A DNA stretch of 36,825 nucleotides from the NCBI GenBank assembly GCA_964606405.1, contig CAZSGH010000030.1:1-36825 (forward strand), given 5' to 3'. Below, in pieces: positions 24,683-32,794 of the stretch. The notes below the pieces were generated by a model, which ran no database searches, was not told the DNA's origin, and worked only from the letters and a program-made list of their open reading frames with translations. This stretch comes from GCA-002282575 sp964606405. GTDB lineage: Bacteria; Pseudomonadota; Gammaproteobacteria; Thiomicrospirales; Thiomicrospiraceae. The position numbers and the translations under genes were made by a program. Numbering within the stretch: the stretch's first letter is position 1; each line of letters begins with the position of its first letter.

Positions 24683-25834
24683 CTATAAAAACGCTTCTAA
24701 CACATGATTTAAATAACGATAACCTAATGTCGTCGTAACCAGAGAATGGGTCATTGGCTGCAAAAAACCATCCCTAACCCCTTGCTGCCATTGCTTTTCA
24801 ATAGCATCCAAACCTAACCCTGTTCGCTCTTTATATCGCTCTAAACAAACCCCTTCACGCAGACGCAAGGCATTCATTAAAAATTCAAATGATAAGTTTT
24901 GTGTATCAATCCGCTCGGTTTTAGCCAGCAATCCAGACTCAATATCCTGCACATAACGCACGGGGCTTTTCGCGTGATCGGTACGCACAATAGTGCCATC
25001 TGCCAGAGTCAATTTACCATGTGCACCTGCACCAATACCCACATAATCACCAAACTGCCAATAATTTAAATTATGACGACTCGCATTGCCGCGTTTGGCT
25101 TGCCATGCCGACACTTCGTAACGGTCAAAACCTGCCGCCTCTAGTCGCTGATGGCAAAGCAGTTGTAAGTTATCGGCTAGATCATCATCAGGTAAGGATT
25201 TAGGCGGACGGGCAAAAAATGGCGTATTCGGCTCAAGGGTGAGTTGATAATGAGAAAGGTGTTCAGGGGCAAAAGACAAAGCTGTTTCAATATCGGCAAG
25301 CGCAGTTTTCTCGGTTTGACTAGGCAAACCAACCATTAAATCCAAATTAATGTTATCAAAACCAATTTTTCTTGCCACCTCAATCGCTTGCTTCGCTTGA
25401 TTGCCATCATGAATACGACCAATCTGCCTTAACAATTCTGTATCAAAGCTTTGTATTCCAAGCGATAAACGATTAACACCTGCTGCATAATATCCTGCAA
25501 AATGTGCCGCATCAACCGTACCAGGATTAGCTTCCAAGGTAATTTCACAGTCGCTCGTCAAGGTGGCATCTTTTGCCACCCGCTCTAACACAGCGGCAAT
25601 AAAGCGCGGATGCGCTAACGAGGGCGTACCACCGCCAAAAAAAACACTGCTGATCGCTCGCCCCGACAAAGCGGGCAATTGCAACGCCCAATCGTCGAGC
25701 AACGCCCGCGCATAACGCACCTCATCGGCATCGCGTGCAACATGAGAATTAAAATCGCAATAGGGGCATTTTTGCACACACCAAGGCCAATGAACATAAA
25801 GCGCTAACGGAATAGCTTGAGCAATAATGGACAT
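24683..25834 (-). CDS. hemW: Radical SAM heme chaperone HemW
   Basis: A 383-residue HemW (formerly annotated as oxygen-independent coproporphyrinogen oxidase-like). The radical SAM cluster motif is CVQKCPYC, followed by FFGGGTPSL, and the HemW-type segment RHNLNYW distinguishes it from true HemN. The C-terminal HemN domain includes FLMNALRLREG. It is thought to bind heme and deliver it to membrane enzymes; it lacks the extra N-terminal part of HemN. The ATG overlaps the rdgB stop by one base (TAATG), so it is translationally coupled in the rph-rdgB-hemW operon. Confidence 0.95.
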   Translation of the reverse strand: MSIIAQAIPLALYVHWPWCVQKCPYCDFNSHVARDADEVRYARALLDDWALQLPALSGRAISSVFFGGGTPSLAHPRFIAAVLERVAKDATLTSDCEITLEANPGTVDAAHFAGYYAAGVNRLSLGIQSFDTELLRQIGRIHDGNQAKQAIEVARKIGFDNINLDLMVGLPSQTEKTALADIETALSFAPEHLSHYQLTLEPNTPFFARPPKSLPDDDLADNLQLLCHQRLEAAGFDRYEVSAWQAKRGNASRHNLNYWQFGDYVGIGAGAHGKLTLADGTIVRTDHAKSPVRYVQDIESGLLAKTERIDTQNLSFEFLMNALRLREGVCLERYKERTGLGLDAIEKQWQQGVRDGFLQPMTHSLVTTTLGYRYLNHVLEAFL

Positions 25835-26424
25835 TATAAAGCTTCTAACTGCTTCAGTAACAACTGCATTGATTGACCACGATGACTGATACGATTCTTT
25901 TCGCTGGCATCGAGCTGCGCGCTAGCGCAGCCATGCGTGGGCACATAAAACAGTGGATCGTAACCAAAACCACCCGCCCCGACCACTTCAGTTAGAATAC
26001 GACCTTCCCACACCCCTTGCGCGATCAACGGCAAGGGATCATGTGCATGACGCATGTAAACCACCACGCTAACAAAACGCGCTGACCGTTCAGCTTCTGG
26101 CACATCGCGCATTGCCGCTAACAACTTATCGTTATTGGCAGCGTCACTGGCATCCAACCCCGCATAACGCGCCGAATAAATGCCGGGTGCACCCGCCAAG
26201 GCATCAACAACCAACCCAGAATCATCAGCAATGGCGGGCAAACCTGTTTGCAACGCAGCCGCACGCGCTTTAATTAATGCATTTTCGACAAAAGTCAGCC
26301 CATCTTCTGGCGGCTGAACGACATTAAACATCGACTGCAAACAAACATTCATACCCAAAGGTGCTAATAACGCCGTCAATTCTTTGGCTTTTTTGGCATT
26401 GCCAGACGCTAAGACCAGCTCCAT
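25834..26424 (-). CDS. rdgB: dITP/XTP pyrophosphatase RdgB
   Basis: A 196-residue Ham1/RdgB nucleotidase that hydrolyses dITP, ITP and XTP to monophosphates and keeps damaged purines out of DNA and RNA. The N-terminal LVLASGNAKKAKEL substrate-binding motif, FVENALIKARAA, the metal site DDSGLVVDAL and the C-terminal GFGYDPLFYVP and SHRGQSM are all present. Length matches the family. The ATG shares one base with the rph stop (TAATG), and the stop shares one base with the hemW start. Confidence 0.97.
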   Translation of the reverse strand: MELVLASGNAKKAKELTALLAPLGMNVCLQSMFNVVQPPEDGLTFVENALIKARAAALQTGLPAIADDSGLVVDALAGAPGIYSARYAGLDASDAANNDKLLAAMRDVPEAERSARFVSVVVYMRHAHDPLPLIAQGVWEGRILTEVVGAGGFGYDPLFYVPTHGCASAQLDASEKNRISHRGQSMQLLLKQLEAL

Positions 26425-27158
26425 TAGACAGCCTGCAACACAGCTTGTTGCGCAACAAACAATTGCTCAATACCCGATTGAGCCAAGGTTAGCATCGCCT
26501 GCATTTCGGTAAAAGAGTAAGGTTCCGCTTCTGCTGTGCCCTGCACTTCAATAAAGCGACCATCATTCACCATAACCACATTCATATCGGTATGTGCCGC
26601 TGAATCTTCAGCATAATCTAAGTCAAGCACTGGCTCACCTTGATAAATACCTACAGAGACAGAAGCAACCTGATATAACAACGGATTCTGCTTCAGCTTA
26701 CCCGATACCACTAACCCGTTAATGGCCAAAGCCAAGGCCACATAACCACCCGTAATGGCTGCTGTACGCGTACCGCCGTCAGCCTGAATGACATCACAGT
26801 CAATCGTAATCATTCGCTCGCCCAACAGCTTCATATCGACTGCAGCACGCAACGAACGACCAATAAGGCGCTGAATTTCTTGCGTACGTCCTTGCTGTTT
26901 TCCGCGAACCGACTCACGATCCATACGAGTCGATGTAGAACGTGGCAGCATACCGTATTCTGCTGTTACCCAACCCTCACCCTTACCACGCAAAAAACTT
27001 GGGACTTTCTCATCCACAGATGCCGTACAAATAACCTTGGTATGTCCAAAAGAAACCAAAACCGAACCTTCAGCATGCATGGTAAATTGAGGTATGATGT
27101 TAACCGTGCGCATTTCATTCGATTGACGCAAACTGGGGCGAGAAAAAGCAGCAGACAT
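26424..27158 (-). CDS. rph: Ribonuclease PH
   Basis: A 244-residue phosphorolytic 3'-5' exoribonuclease that trims tRNA 3' ends. Visible family segments are GSVLVSFGHTKVICTASV, GWVTAEYGMLPRST, GRTQEIQRLIGRSLRA, the phosphate/metal region DCDVIQADGGTRTAAITG and DLDYAEDSAAHTDMNVVM. I choose the ATG at 27156-27158, giving MSAAFSRPSLRQ, which matches the family's short N-terminus; the longest frame would add 28 residues drawn from the upstream repeat. It is first in rph-rdgB-hemW and divergent from yicC, its common neighbour. Confidence 0.97.
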   Translation of the reverse strand: MSAAFSRPSLRQSNEMRTVNIIPQFTMHAEGSVLVSFGHTKVICTASVDEKVPSFLRGKGEGWVTAEYGMLPRSTSTRMDRESVRGKQQGRTQEIQRLIGRSLRAAVDMKLLGERMITIDCDVIQADGGTRTAAITGGYVALALAINGLVVSGKLKQNPLLYQVASVSVGIYQGEPVLDLDYAEDSAAHTDMNVVMVNDGRFIEVQGTAEAEPYSFTEMQAMLTLAQSGIEQLFVAQQAVLQAV

Positions 27159-27212
27159 AGTTGTTTTCCATAAATAAGGCAAAAGATAAGTAATCTTTGA
27201 AATATAAAAAAA

Positions 27213-27342
27213 TGGGTTAGGTGCTTGGGGGAAGTTAGGCACTGCAGTTACTATTTAATTACTTGATACAACACCTTCCACCAACCAAAGAACAAAAATA
27301 GGAAGTCTAAAAAAGGCAGACACCGCATTTTTTGACATTCCT
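27213..27342 (-). repeat. Two-hairpin dispersed repeat, copy 4 (upstream of rph)
   Basis: In rph transcript direction: an imperfect hairpin (27300-27342, arms with A6/T6 and a GC centre), then GGTTGGTGGAAGGTG (27271-27285), about 35 bases of AT-rich sequence, and the pairing CTTCCCCCAAGC (27223-27234). The rph ATG follows 55 bases later. Side by side with copy 1 it keeps the purine tract, CACTG, GATA and CCTTCCACCAA in order. Here the hairpin follows no stop codon because the flanking gene yicC is divergent. Confidence 0.7.
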
Positions 27343-27418
27343 TAAGTTTAATTATAGCCCCAACAGCAAATATTCGTTACAATCTACACACTAATAACAG
27401 AATTAATAGGAAACGCCC

Positions 27419-28279
27419 ATGCGTAGTATGACGGCTTTTGCCCGCGCCAGTAAGACATTACCAAACGGTGGACTAATCTGGGAAATTAAATCGGTTAATC
27501 ATAGATTTTTAGAAGTCTTTGTTCGCATGCCTGAGGAAGTTCGCCATGTAGAGATGATGGTTCGTGAGCGTCTACGTGAAAAACTCAGCCGAGGAAAGGT
27601 AGAAGCAACCCTTAAGTTACAGCTTTTACCAACAACAGACAGTGCTCTACTTGATACTGATCGATTAGGACAAATTGCAAATTTAGTTGCTCAAATTCAG
27701 AGCACTGTTCCTGGCACAAAAAACCTTGATCCAATGACTATATTGGCTTGGCCTGGGATTATGCAAAACAGTGCTGGTGATGGTGACGCACTGGAGCAGG
27801 CAATTATTGCTGCCTGCGACGAGGCAATCGACGCACTCAATACTGCTCGTGAACGCGAAGGTGGTGCTTTGGCGGAAATCATGCGCCAACGTGCTGAGGC
27901 TGCGCTTAAACTTGTTGAAAACTTACAACGCATGGCACCCGAAATTATCCGTCGCCATATCGACAATTTACGTGCCCGAGTGCGTGACTTGGCTGGAGAA
28001 TTAGATGAAGGTCGCTGGTCGCAAGAAGTCGTCTTATTGGCACAGCGCTCTGATGTAACCGAAGAGCTAGATCGTCTATCAACGCACTTAAAAGAAATCT
28101 TTAGTATTTTAAAGAAAGATGAGCCAGTAGGTCGTCGTTTAGACTTTTTGATGCAAGAACTTAACCGTGAAGCCAATACATTAGGTGCTAAGGCGTGCAC
28201 CATGGATATCACTCAAGTCAGCCTTGCATTGAAAGTATTAATCGATCAGATGCGCGAGCAGATTCAAAACTTAGAATAA
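27419..28279 (+). CDS. yicC: YicC family endoribonuclease
   Basis: A 286-residue YicC protein (E. coli 287). Members cleave or promote decay of structured RNAs, reported for the small RNA RyhB. Family segments are MRSMTAFARAS at the start, WEIKSVNHRFLEVFVRMPEE, and the C-terminal DUF1732 part GRRLDFLMQELNREANTLGAKA. The ATG at 27419 has AGGAAACG upstream. It is divergent from rph, the same neighbour as in E. coli. The transcript start is not clear; a TTGACA lies in the right arm of the repeat hairpin (27332-27337 region) but with a short 15-base spacing to TATAGC. Confidence 0.95.
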   Translation: MRSMTAFARASKTLPNGGLIWEIKSVNHRFLEVFVRMPEEVRHVEMMVRERLREKLSRGKVEATLKLQLLPTTDSALLDTDRLGQIANLVAQIQSTVPGTKNLDPMTILAWPGIMQNSAGDGDALEQAIIAACDEAIDALNTAREREGGALAEIMRQRAEAALKLVENLQRMAPEIIRRHIDNLRARVRDLAGELDEGRWSQEVVLLAQRSDVTEELDRLSTHLKEIFSILKKDEPVGRRLDFLMQELNREANTLGAKACTMDITQVSLALKVLIDQMREQIQNLE

Positions 28280-28304
28280 GATAATCTAAATCAAGTTAGC
28301 GGTC

Positions 28305-28333
28305 TTGTCAGTTAACGAGTATTTAGGTATAGT
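28305..28333 (+). promoter_or_regulatory. Promoter of the small membrane protein gene
   Basis: TTGTCA (28305-28310), a 17-base spacer and TATAGT (28328-28333), each 5 of 6 matches to consensus. The start would be near 28340, about 29 bases before the ATG. Confidence 0.75.
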
Positions 28334-28368
28334 TTCATTGTCCATACTGAGGCGTTTGGGAGTACAAA

Positions 28369-28581
28369 ATGATTGAGTTATTAAAATTTGTTGGATTTGT
28401 TGTTGCTGGTGTTGTTGTACCGTTAGCAGTTCTTTTGGGTGTATACTTTGGTATTCTTCCTCAAGAAGTGAAAGCAGTTGTAGCAACAACTGGTACAGCG
28501 CTAGCAATCAGCATCATCGTTGGATTCAGCGTATGGATGCTGTGGGACGACATTAAGTCGGGTCGTTATAGCAAAGCGTAA
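28369..28581 (+). CDS. Small two-helix membrane protein, unknown function
   Basis: A 70-residue protein with two hydrophobic segments (about residues 5-28 and 38-58) separated by the short polar turn PQEVKA and ending in the charged tail DDIKSGRYSKA. It has a GGGAG ribosome-binding site, a good sigma-70 promoter 40 bases upstream and a perfect terminator after it, so it is a genuine single-gene unit that is probably well expressed. I do not recognise the family. The topology suggests both ends on the same side of the membrane. It lies between yicC and PBP1A with no functional hint from either. Confidence 0.85.
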   Translation: MIELLKFVGFVVAGVVVPLAVLLGVYFGILPQEVKAVVATTGTALAISIIVGFSVWMLWDDIKSGRYSKA

Positions 28582-28603
28582 GCCGAGCTTAGACCTACCT
28601 GCT

Positions 28604-28637
28604 AAAACCCCAGCGATTTGCTGGGGTTTTTGTTTTC
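28604..28637 (+). terminator. Terminator of the small membrane protein gene
   Basis: Perfect 11-bp stem (arms 28604-28614 and 28620-28630, loop GATTT), followed by TGTTTTC. The stem is symmetrical in A4 and T4 and so may work in both directions. Confidence 0.9.
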
Positions 28638-28692
28638 TACGATTCCTATTTTTCTGGCATAATAAGCCCCATAGTTACACACGAGATTTTTT

Positions 28693-31176
28693 ATGGAACG
28701 CGTTCTGCCCACTGCTTCAAACAATCAATCCAATAAAAAAACGCGCTCTCTTTTCGATGATGATTTTCATATTCAACATCCAGACGCTGAGCAGTTGAAC
28801 ATGCATGGACAAGATCGTTATGCTCACACCGCTCAGCCAGCAAAACCAAAACGCATGTCTCGTTTATTAAAACTCTTTCTTTGGACCAGTGTATTAGGAA
28901 CCCTTTCCACCGTTGGCATTGTCGCCTTTGCTGCCTTTAGCTATTGGACCAGCGTTTACCCAACGCTACCTGATGTTAACGAATTAAAAACCGTACAAAT
29001 GCAAGTGCCCTTGCGCATTTACACCAGCGACAACAAACTGATGGCAGAATACGGTGAAAAGCGTCGTATTCCATTAAGCTATGAACAATTCCCTCCGCAA
29101 ATGATTCAGGCGATTTTAGCTGCCGAAGATGACCGTTTTTTTGAGCACCCCGGTGTTGATTACCAAGGCATTCTTCGTGCAGTCTTTGAATTAGTCAAAA
29201 CAGGTCATAAAAGCCAGGGCGGCTCAACCATTACAATGCAAGTAGCGCGCAACTTCTTCTTATCGCCAGAAAAGTCTTTTATGCGCAAAATCAATGAGAT
29301 TGTTTTGTCATTTAAAATTGAACACGAGCTAAGTAAAGAAGAAATCATTGCACTCTATTTAAATAAAATTTTCTTAGGACATCGATCTTATGGCTTTGCC
29401 GCGGCGGCACAAACCTACTTTGGTCGCAGTATCGATCAACTGACCGTTGATGAATTTGCTGTATTAGCTGGCTTACCAAAAGCACCTTCTACCCTTAACC
29501 CTGTTACCAATCCAGAGGCTGCTAAAAACCGTCGTGACTATGTACTGCGCCGCATGAGTGAATTAGGCTATATCACTGACAGCGAACGCGTTCAAGCCCA
29601 AGCGCGTCCTGTTGAGTCAGCTATTCACAATGCCGTTATTGAAGCCAATGGCGACTATATCAGTGAAATGATTCGTCAATGGACAATTGAAAAGTTCGGT
29701 GAAAATGCACTAGAACAAGGCTTAAACATTACCACAACGATTCGTGCAGACTTACAAACACAAGCGCAAAAAGCCATTAATACGGGCGTATTGAGCTATG
29801 AACGCCGCCACGGTTACCGAGGTCCTGTTGTTGTGCTTGATAGCGCTGCACAAGCACAATGGCCGACCAGCATTAAAGATGCCATCGAGCCAGATGATTT
29901 GAATCTTGCATTAGTGACGGCTTGGAACGATAAAACACGTGTTGCCAGCATTAAACTTAAAGACGGCAGCGTGCAAGCACTCGATAGCAAGGCAACTGAC
30001 TGGGCAAAAAGTTTTAAGGAACCAGGGCGCAAAAACTTTTTACAAGTCGGTGATGTGATTTATGTCGACAAACAAAGCGATGTTTGGCGACTCGCGCAAG
30101 CACCACGTGTACAATCTGCTCTTGCCAGTATCGATAGCAAAACTGGTGCGATTCTTGCGCTTTCTGGTGGTTATGATTTCTCGCGTAACCAATTTAACCG
30201 TGCGGTGCAAGCGCGCCGCCAACCAGGTTCTAGCTTTAAACCTTTTTTATATACCGCTGCGTTAGATAAAGGCTACACCCCTGCTAGCCTCATTAATGAT
30301 GCCCCGATTACCCAATACGATGAGTTTAGCGAAGACTATTGGCGCCCCGAAAACTATACGGGTAAATTCGGTGGTCCTACGCGCATGCGTATGGCATTAG
30401 TGCATTCTTTGAATTTGGTGTCGATTCGCATCTTGCAAGACATTGGCGTTGATTACTTTTTAGCATACGCAAAAGGCTTAGGCATTAATACCAAAGAAAT
30501 GGATTCAATTCACAATCTGTCTATGTCACTCGGAACAGCTTCGGTCAATCTATTAGAACATACGGGCAACTATGCTATGTTTGCTAACGGTGGCTATCGC
30601 ATTCAACCTTATTTTGTTAGCAAAGTAACAGATCCTAAAGGCAACATCGTGTACGAATCGGTCGCACGTCCCTTCTGCGAAGAAAACTGCGCGGACAATA
30701 CGGCTATGCGAGTTATCAAACCCAAAACACACTACCTCATTACCAGCATGATGCAAGATGTCGTGCGCATGGGAACCGCACATGGTGCCATGGTGCTAAA
30801 ACGTAACGACTTAGCGGGAAAAACGGGAACAACTAACGACATTAAAGATACGTGGTTTATGGGCTTTAACCCAGACATCGTTACGGGCGTATGGATGGGC
30901 TTTGACCAGCCCGATAGCCTTGGCAAGCAAGAGTCTGGTGGATCTTCATCGCTCCCCATTTGGGTTGACTATATGCGACTAGCGCTCAAAGACAAACCCG
31001 ACTTAGGTGCGTACAAAAAGCCAGAAGGCATTGTTACCCGTCGTATCGATGCCACAACAGGAGAATTAATCCCTGACGACAAATCAGGCGGTATTCCTGA
31101 AGTGTTCGATCAAGACAACCTACCAGCCATTGCGGCACCAGACCCGTTGCGAGAACTGCAACATGAACTTTTCTGA
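28693..31176 (+). CDS. mrcA: Penicillin-binding protein 1A (bifunctional)
   Basis: An 827-residue class A PBP (E. coli PBP1A 850) that polymerises and cross-links peptidoglycan. The order is a cytoplasmic tail (1-58), one membrane helix (59-84), the GT51 transglycosylase with catalytic Glu145 in AAEDDRFFEHPGVD and GGSTITMQVARN, an OB-like insert, and the transpeptidase with Ser513/Lys516 in SSFKP, the HSLNLVS motif and KTGTT. The 58-residue charged tail is longer than in E. coli PBP1A. Internal ATGs at codons 37 and 55 lack better ribosome-binding sites; codon 1 has only GAG ten bases upstream, so the start is not secure. The next gene overlaps the 3' end by 14 bases. Confidence 0.95.
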   Translation: MERVLPTASNNQSNKKTRSLFDDDFHIQHPDAEQLNMHGQDRYAHTAQPAKPKRMSRLLKLFLWTSVLGTLSTVGIVAFAAFSYWTSVYPTLPDVNELKTVQMQVPLRIYTSDNKLMAEYGEKRRIPLSYEQFPPQMIQAILAAEDDRFFEHPGVDYQGILRAVFELVKTGHKSQGGSTITMQVARNFFLSPEKSFMRKINEIVLSFKIEHELSKEEIIALYLNKIFLGHRSYGFAAAAQTYFGRSIDQLTVDEFAVLAGLPKAPSTLNPVTNPEAAKNRRDYVLRRMSELGYITDSERVQAQARPVESAIHNAVIEANGDYISEMIRQWTIEKFGENALEQGLNITTTIRADLQTQAQKAINTGVLSYERRHGYRGPVVVLDSAAQAQWPTSIKDAIEPDDLNLALVTAWNDKTRVASIKLKDGSVQALDSKATDWAKSFKEPGRKNFLQVGDVIYVDKQSDVWRLAQAPRVQSALASIDSKTGAILALSGGYDFSRNQFNRAVQARRQPGSSFKPFLYTAALDKGYTPASLINDAPITQYDEFSEDYWRPENYTGKFGGPTRMRMALVHSLNLVSIRILQDIGVDYFLAYAKGLGINTKEMDSIHNLSMSLGTASVNLLEHTGNYAMFANGGYRIQPYFVSKVTDPKGNIVYESVARPFCEENCADNTAMRVIKPKTHYLITSMMQDVVRMGTAHGAMVLKRNDLAGKTGTTNDIKDTWFMGFNPDIVTGVWMGFDQPDSLGKQESGGSSSLPIWVDYMRLALKDKPDLGAYKKPEGIVTRRIDATTGELIPDDKSGGIPEVFDQDNLPAIAAPDPLRELQHELF

Positions 31177-32017
31177 GTGGCAACAGATTGCCAACAACGC
31201 AGGAATTGGCACGGTTGAAACAACACAAACACTGCAAGAGAGCGATCATCAGCAGTGCTGGCAAGTCGTAACTAATCGCGGTATTTACTTTGTCAAAACA
31301 CAGCTTAAACGCTATGCACCTTTATTAACCACGCAGGCGCATAATCTAAGGGCTATTGCGCAGACACGAACGCTACGCTGTCCACTCGTGATTGCAGAAG
31401 GTCAGACCCATAAAACAGCATGGCTCATACTAGAATGGTTGGCATTAAAACAAACTGGCGACCAAGCACAGCTCGGAAAACAGCTTGGCGCGTTACATCA
31501 CCATACAGCCGCACAGTTTGGCTGGCAAGAAACTAACTTTATCAGTCAGAGCATTCAATATAATCATCCGCTAGCAGATTGGGCTGCATTTTTTCGCGCA
31601 CAGCGCTTACTACCGCAGTTGCGTTGGGCAAGCGAACGCGGACTGGCTCACAGCACAGTAAAAAAGATTGAGCATCTACTAGAAGAAATAGACGACCTTT
31701 TTATTGACTATCAACCTCAAGCAAGTCTATTACATGGTAATTTTTCAGCAGAAAACATTGCCTTTTTAGAAGATGGTACACCCGTTATCTTTAATCCATC
31801 GTCTTATTATGGTGATCGAGAGATGGATATTGCCATGAGTCAGCTATCAGGACACTTCGACGATGTATTTTACATGAGCTATCAAAGAGATTACCCTCTC
31901 ATGCAAGGTAATGAAGCGCGTAAAAAACGATATCAGTTATATTACCTGCTCAATAAATTCAATTGCCATGGCTCTGATTATGCATCCCAAATCAAAGCGT
32001 TACTAAACGATTTTTAG
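31163..32017 (+). CDS. Fructosamine-kinase-like protein, probable pseudokinase
   Basis: A 284-residue protein of the fructosamine kinase / YniA family (aminoglycoside-phosphotransferase-like fold). The overall pattern is clear: YFVKT with the ATP lysine (Lys45), ADWAAFFRAQRLLPQL, LLHGNFSAENIAF and VIFNPSSYYGDREMDIAMS. However, three acidic residues expected of an active kinase are amides: Gln58 in the helix-C segment (normally AEA), Asn193 in HGN (normally HGD, the catalytic Asp) and Asn211 in FNP (normally DP, the Mg-binding Asp). The glycine-rich GG-x-x-N loop is also missing (ESDHQQC). It is therefore probably inactive as a kinase, perhaps a binding or regulatory protein. The ATG overlaps the PBP1A end by 14 bases, so it is co-translated. 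A longer start at 31130 is unlikely. Confidence 0.8.
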   Translation: MNFSEWQQIANNAGIGTVETTQTLQESDHQQCWQVVTNRGIYFVKTQLKRYAPLLTTQAHNLRAIAQTRTLRCPLVIAEGQTHKTAWLILEWLALKQTGDQAQLGKQLGALHHHTAAQFGWQETNFISQSIQYNHPLADWAAFFRAQRLLPQLRWASERGLAHSTVKKIEHLLEEIDDLFIDYQPQASLLHGNFSAENIAFLEDGTPVIFNPSSYYGDREMDIAMSQLSGHFDDVFYMSYQRDYPLMQGNEARKKRYQLYYLLNKFNCHGSDYASQIKALLNDF

Positions 32018-32794
32018 AAAATCTTCGACATTAAGCACAAGATAAGCCTCAACAGCAGGTTTACCCACAGATATCCCACGATATACATGCAAACAATCAA
32101 TCCGATGTGCATAATCGATCTGTTTTGTTTGTGAAATAAAACAGTCAATCATTGCTTTTTTCTTGACGCGTAGTTGGTCATCTAAGTTAACAAATGCATT
32201 CCATACTGGCAAGGTTCCCCATACTTCATAGAAGGCAACTTGCAAACTTGGTTTGTATTCCTTGTCTCGTAACAAGCGCTGCAACAACCAAGTCACTGCT
32301 TTATGATCGGGATGTTGATCTAAAAAGTTAGGAATAAAAATGACATCGATATTGCCAATTGACAAGCTAGAAAAGCGTGTGTAAGCATCGGTAAGAGACT
32401 GATCAGGGATACCCAAATAACGAAAAGCATGTACGCCTGCTAATGACATCGAGTCAGCCAGTTCAGACTCACGCGTCTCAACGAGCAGATGCGCCGACAT
32501 ATTCGGATCACCTCGCGCCCCATCGGTTAGGCATACAACTTCACATTGCGAAGGGTAACTTGCCAACAAGCCACCACAGCCAATACTTTCATCATCAGAA
32601 TGCGGTGCCAATATGAGCAAGCGCGCATCGGCAGCAACTAAAATTGGCTTAGGTAACACACTTTCTTTTGCAGATAGCACTGGTGCAAAGGATAAAAAAC
32701 GAAACAGCAATCGACGAGCAATAAAATCACTCACCAAACGCGTTCGCTTCCATAATGTTAGACCTCGCTCAATTAAATAACTTAGTCTAGGCAT
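32003..32794 (-). CDS. PIG-L family deacetylase
   Basis: A 263-residue protein with the zinc-dependent LmbE/PIG-L deacetylase fold. The metal motif is APHSDDESIGCGG (residues ~63-75; the usual form is AHPDDE) and the second ligand is in DQHPDHKAV. Family members remove acetyl groups from N-acetylglucosamine-type sugars, but the substrate here is unknown. The first ~50 residues are basic with a hydrophobic patch and may associate with the membrane; no clear signal peptide is seen. The ATG shares one base with the coaD stop (TAATG). The 3' end overlaps the convergent fructosamine-kinase-like gene by 15 bases. Confidence 0.9.
   Translation of the reverse strand: MPRLSYLIERGLTLWKRTRLVSDFIARRLLFRFLSFAPVLSAKESVLPKPILVAADARLLILAPHSDDESIGCGGLLASYPSQCEVVCLTDGARGDPNMSAHLLVETRESELADSMSLAGVHAFRYLGIPDQSLTDAYTRFSSLSIGNIDVIFIPNFLDQHPDHKAVTWLLQRLLRDKEYKPSLQVAFYEVWGTLPVWNAFVNLDDQLRVKKKAMIDCFISQTKQIDYAHRIDCLHVYRGISVGKPAVEAYLVLNVEDFLKIV

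Noticed and set aside
27697..28212. A 171-codon open frame antisense to yicC
   Set aside because: It is Ser/Arg-rich, mirrors the codon pattern of yicC, has no ribosome-binding site and no recognisable domain; yicC on the plus strand is a clear match to its family.
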